NCBI GenBank assembly: GCA_013331415.1
Contig: DUGL01000027.1
Location: 2,106 to 9,215 of the forward strand
Direction: 5' to 3'
From: Methanoregulaceae archaeon
GTDB taxonomy: Archaea; Halobacteriota; Methanomicrobia; Methanomicrobiales; Methanospirillaceae
Length of the DNA stretch: 7,110 nucleotides
Position numbers and translations under genes: made by a program. Position 1 is the first letter of the stretch; each line of letters starts with the position of its first letter. The notes under the pieces are model-generated. The model was not told where the DNA came from. It did no database searches and saw only the letters and a program-made list of their open reading frames with translations. Shown piece by piece: positions 5,942 to 7,110 of the stretch.

Positions 5942-6229
5942 ATGGGCATCTTTCGATACGAGAACAAGTATGCTGCGCCTTCACGGGAACAGCGGGAACG
6001 GTACATGCGGGGGGAGGTCGAGGAACATCACCTCGGCCCGGACGGGTCGATCACCCTCCTCCTCTATGAACACGCTGCCTACCTCAAGGACGATAACGAT
6101 AGTATCAGGATCCTTTTTACCGGGGATACGGACAAGGTGAAGGCAGTCGAAGAAGCGGCAGCGATGGTGGCATACCACCAGAATCGCGAGGAAGCAGAAG
6201 CATCATTTCACCCGGGCGGCACCGGCTGA
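5942..6229 (+). CDS. Small acidic hypothetical protein
   Basis: A 95-residue soluble protein, rich in Glu, Arg and Ala, with codon use like that of neighbouring genes. The middle reads as a small alpha/beta unit: a strand GSITLLLYEHAAYL (35-48), a turn of acidic residues KDDND, a strand SIRILFTG (54-61), then a helix DKVKAVEEAAAMVAYHQNREEAE (64-86). There is no signal peptide or membrane segment, so it is probably cytoplasmic. I do not recognise the family. The first ATG (5942) lacks a Shine-Dalgarno motif. The next in-frame ATG (6005, residue 22) has GGGA seven bases upstream and would give 74 residues. I keep 5942 because residues 1-21 also look coding. The stop codon overlaps the proposed CTG start of the next coding region, so the two may form a pair. 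Confidence 0.65.
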   Translation: MGIFRYENKYAAPSREQRERYMRGEVEEHHLGPDGSITLLLYEHAAYLKDDNDSIRILFTGDTDKVKAVEEAAAMVAYHQNREEAEASFHPGGTG

Positions 6230-6528
6230 GCGGTACATCCCGATCCCGGCTATACCCCCGGGTAGTACCAGGGATCCAGACCCTGTACCCGGCATGGGCC
6301 GATCCTGTCCGGGGAGATGCCGTCTATCCTGCACTGGAGTCCGGCCTCTCGTACCTGCACCAGGTCCACGAGGCTGTGCGGGAAGCCGTACTGGCCGATC
6401 CCGCCATCTCCCCGCTCCTGCTCACCCGGACGGTGATGGCAGCTATCGGCATCCCTCCGGAGAAGGCGAATCCGATGGTCGTCAGGTCGCTCCTTGCGCA
6501 TGTCCGTGCACGGGATCGCATCCCCTGA
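6226..6528 (+). CDS. Small hypothetical protein lacking a standard start codon (possible CTG start or 5'-damaged gene)
   Basis: The frame ending at TGA 6526-6528 is clearly coding-like from about 6286: high third-position G+C and a sensible helical sequence (residues 36-97: PALESGLSYLHQVHEAV, a run of Ala/Leu, TRTVMAAIGIPPEKANPMV, RSLLAHVRARD). The frame is open back to 6070. No ATG or TTG occurs before this segment, and the only GTG (6376) would remove a third of the coding-like part. The best-placed candidate is CTG 6226, which overlaps the previous gene's TGA by four bases (CTGA), mirroring the usual ATGA coupling. It would give 100 residues. Alternatives are a gene whose ATG was lost by mutation, a frameshift joining it to the 5942 gene or to ATG 6294, or a remnant. 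A hairpin (6264-6287, AGGG/CCCT core) lies in its 5' part. Function unknown; no homologue recognised. Confidence 0.5.
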   Translation: MSGTSRSRLYPRVVPGIQTLYPAWADPVRGDAVYPALESGLSYLHQVHEAVREAVLADPAISPLLLTRTVMAAIGIPPEKANPMVVRSLLAHVRARDRIP

Positions 6529-6958
6529 TCCCGTACGGAGCAGGGGCAGCCAGCCAGGCACCGGGTTCCGTAATCCGGGGCGAACGGTGTATACGGGATA
6601 TGAGGTTTCTGACGCCAGGGTGGCCCTGTGCTATCGGGCACGGTATTCCAAAGGGAAGATGCGTACAGGGTAACAGGAACCGATCCTGTTACCGGACCGC
6701 AGATAGCGGCACGGTATTTTAGAAGGAAGGTGCCTGCCTGGTCCCGGTGCCCGATCCCTGGCCCCTGCACATGATATCTTTTCATTGCGAAGGTACCTGC
6801 CGGAGGAGGTCGGCTGGATATCCCGGGCTCTGCGCCTGTCCCGGGTCTGTTCATGTTTTCTACCGGGAAATACCCGGATCCTGACCCGGTGCGACACGTT
6901 TTTCTTACCAGCCTGTGTAGTATCCGGGTACGTACGCCTGCGAGGGCTGGGGGAAACC
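6529..6958. other. 430-nt intergenic region with hairpins and direct repeats, no supported gene
   Basis: No frame here shows a start with ribosome binding site plus coding-like composition. The long minus-strand frames crossing it are Pro/Gly/Thr-rich and run into the NSS gene on the other strand. Notable structure: CAGGG/CCCTG hairpin (6616-6628); an 11-base direct repeat GGCACGGTATT (6637-6647 and 6708-6718) flanking a perfect 10-bp hairpin (6669-6693); a near-repeat GAAGGTGCCTGCC / GAAGGTACCTGCC (6726-6738, 6789-6801); and CCGGG/CCCGG (6863-6877) with a T-run at 6899-6903. The A+T-rich spots 6715-6722 (TATTTTAG) and 6770-6783 are possible promoter elements. The NSS gene promoter must lie in this region, but I cannot place it with confidence. 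Confidence 0.4.
6669..6693. repeat. Perfect 10-bp inverted repeat (hairpin), possible terminator or sRNA element
   Basis: GGTAACAGGA (6669-6678) and TCCTGTTACC (6684-6693) are exact reverse complements around a 5-nt loop ACCGA. It sits 140 nt after the start-less small gene and is flanked by the two copies of GGCACGGTATT. A TATTTTAG stretch follows at 6715-6722. It could end the upstream transcript, be a protein-binding palindrome, or be the stem of a small RNA; the sequence does not decide between these. Confidence 0.5.
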
Positions 6959-7110
6959 ATGGAGCAGTGGTCATCAAAACTCGGGTTTCTGCTCGCCGCC
7001 ATCGGATCGGCGGTCGGGATCGGGAACATCTGGCGGTTCTCTGCCGTACTCGGCCAGAACGGGGGCGGTGCCTACCTGGTCCCCTTCCTCATCGCCGTCT
7101 TCCTCTTTGC
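6959..7110 (+). CDS. Neurotransmitter:sodium symporter (NSS/SNF) family transporter, 5' part
   Basis: The first 50 codons of a gene that runs off the right edge. The translation is the hallmark N-terminus and first helix of NSS transporters: EQWSSKLGFLLAA, then GSAVGIGNIWRF (16-27), then QNGGGAYLVPF (33-43) leading into helix 2. By alignment with LeuT, the sodium-site residues of helix 1 are conserved as G16, A18, V19 and N23, and the extracellular gate arginine is R26. The family uses the sodium gradient to import amino acids or related small molecules through a 10-12-helix protein; substrate residues lie outside the window. The usual proline after WRF is serine here (S28). The start is ATG 6959, preceded by a strong purine run GGGGGA (6949-6954) four bases upstream. 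No cytoplasmic partner gene is visible on this side. Confidence 0.92.
   Translation, partial: MEQWSSKLGFLLAAIGSAVGIGNIWRFSAVLGQNGGGAYLVPFLIAVFLF

Noticed and set aside
6572..6590. T-arm-like GGTTCCGTAATCC suggesting a tRNA
   Set aside because: The flanking arms do not pair correctly, and no acceptor stem, D-arm or anticodon arm could be assembled around it.
6294..6722. Plus-strand open frame from ATG 6294 (frame +3)
   Set aside because: It is out of frame with the clearly coding-like sequence ending at 6528 and translates to Cys/Arg/Gly-rich sequence lacking normal codon bias.
6324..6977. 217-residue minus-strand open frame across the spacer before the NSS gene
   Set aside because: It starts inside the NSS coding region, ends inside the start-less small gene and translates to Pro/Gly/Thr-rich sequence. 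It is best seen as a shadow.
1..7110. CRISPR arrays, insertion sequences, integrases or defence genes
   Set aside because: No regularly spaced repeats of CRISPR length were seen, and no open frame resembles a transposase, recombinase or known defence protein.

Overview
The window looks like chromosomal DNA from a methanogenic archaeon, most likely of the order Methanomicrobiales. It is G+C-rich with strongly G/C-biased third codon positions. The gene content supports this: a CARDB/COG1361-type S-layer-like membrane-anchored protein next to a MacB/LolD-type ABC exporter, a lipoprotein with a Thr/Pro-rich stalk, and a DedA protein. Initiation signals are also archaeal: AT-rich TATA-like boxes, short Shine-Dalgarno motifs and one apparently leaderless gene. 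The taxon is inferred from style and gene content; no rRNA or tRNA is present to settle it.

Layout. Positions 1-510 hold the 3' part of a gene for a small repeat protein that enters from the left edge; its tail may be broken by a stop or frameshift, since coding-like sequence continues to 627. A 14-bp hairpin (674-712) and an AT-rich promoter-like stretch separate it from a three-gene operon. That operon (793-3966, +) encodes an exported beta-sandwich protein with a C-terminal membrane anchor, an ABC ATPase and a MacB/FtsX-family permease, with a 13-nt gap and then a 4-nt overlap between genes. A terminator-like hairpin follows, then a DedA-family membrane protein (about 4157-4813, +). Facing it is a small lipoprotein gene (5085-5564, -). 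The convergent intergenic region between these two is dense with short inverted and direct repeats.

Positions 5565-5941 appear non-coding apart from the lipoprotein promoter and several hairpins. Next comes a small acidic hypothetical protein (5942-6229, +) and, immediately after it, a second small coding region (to 6528) that has no usual start codon. Its best start is a CTG overlapping the previous stop by four bases. Positions 6529-6958 carry no convincing gene but do contain a perfect 10-bp hairpin and several direct repeats. The window ends inside the first 50 codons of a sodium-dependent neurotransmitter:sodium symporter (NSS) family gene.

How the genes work together. The ATPase and permease should form an ATP-driven complex of the MacB/LolCDE (type VII ABC) mechanism. 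The co-encoded exported protein is a plausible extracytoplasmic partner, replacing the periplasmic adaptor used by Gram-negative bacteria; this is inference from gene order. DedA (lipid carrier recycling), the lipoprotein and the NSS symporter are envelope or transport genes without an obvious shared pathway. I found no CRISPR array, transposase, integrase or recognisable defence system. The least explained parts are the start-less small gene pair (5942-6528) and the structured spacer after it.
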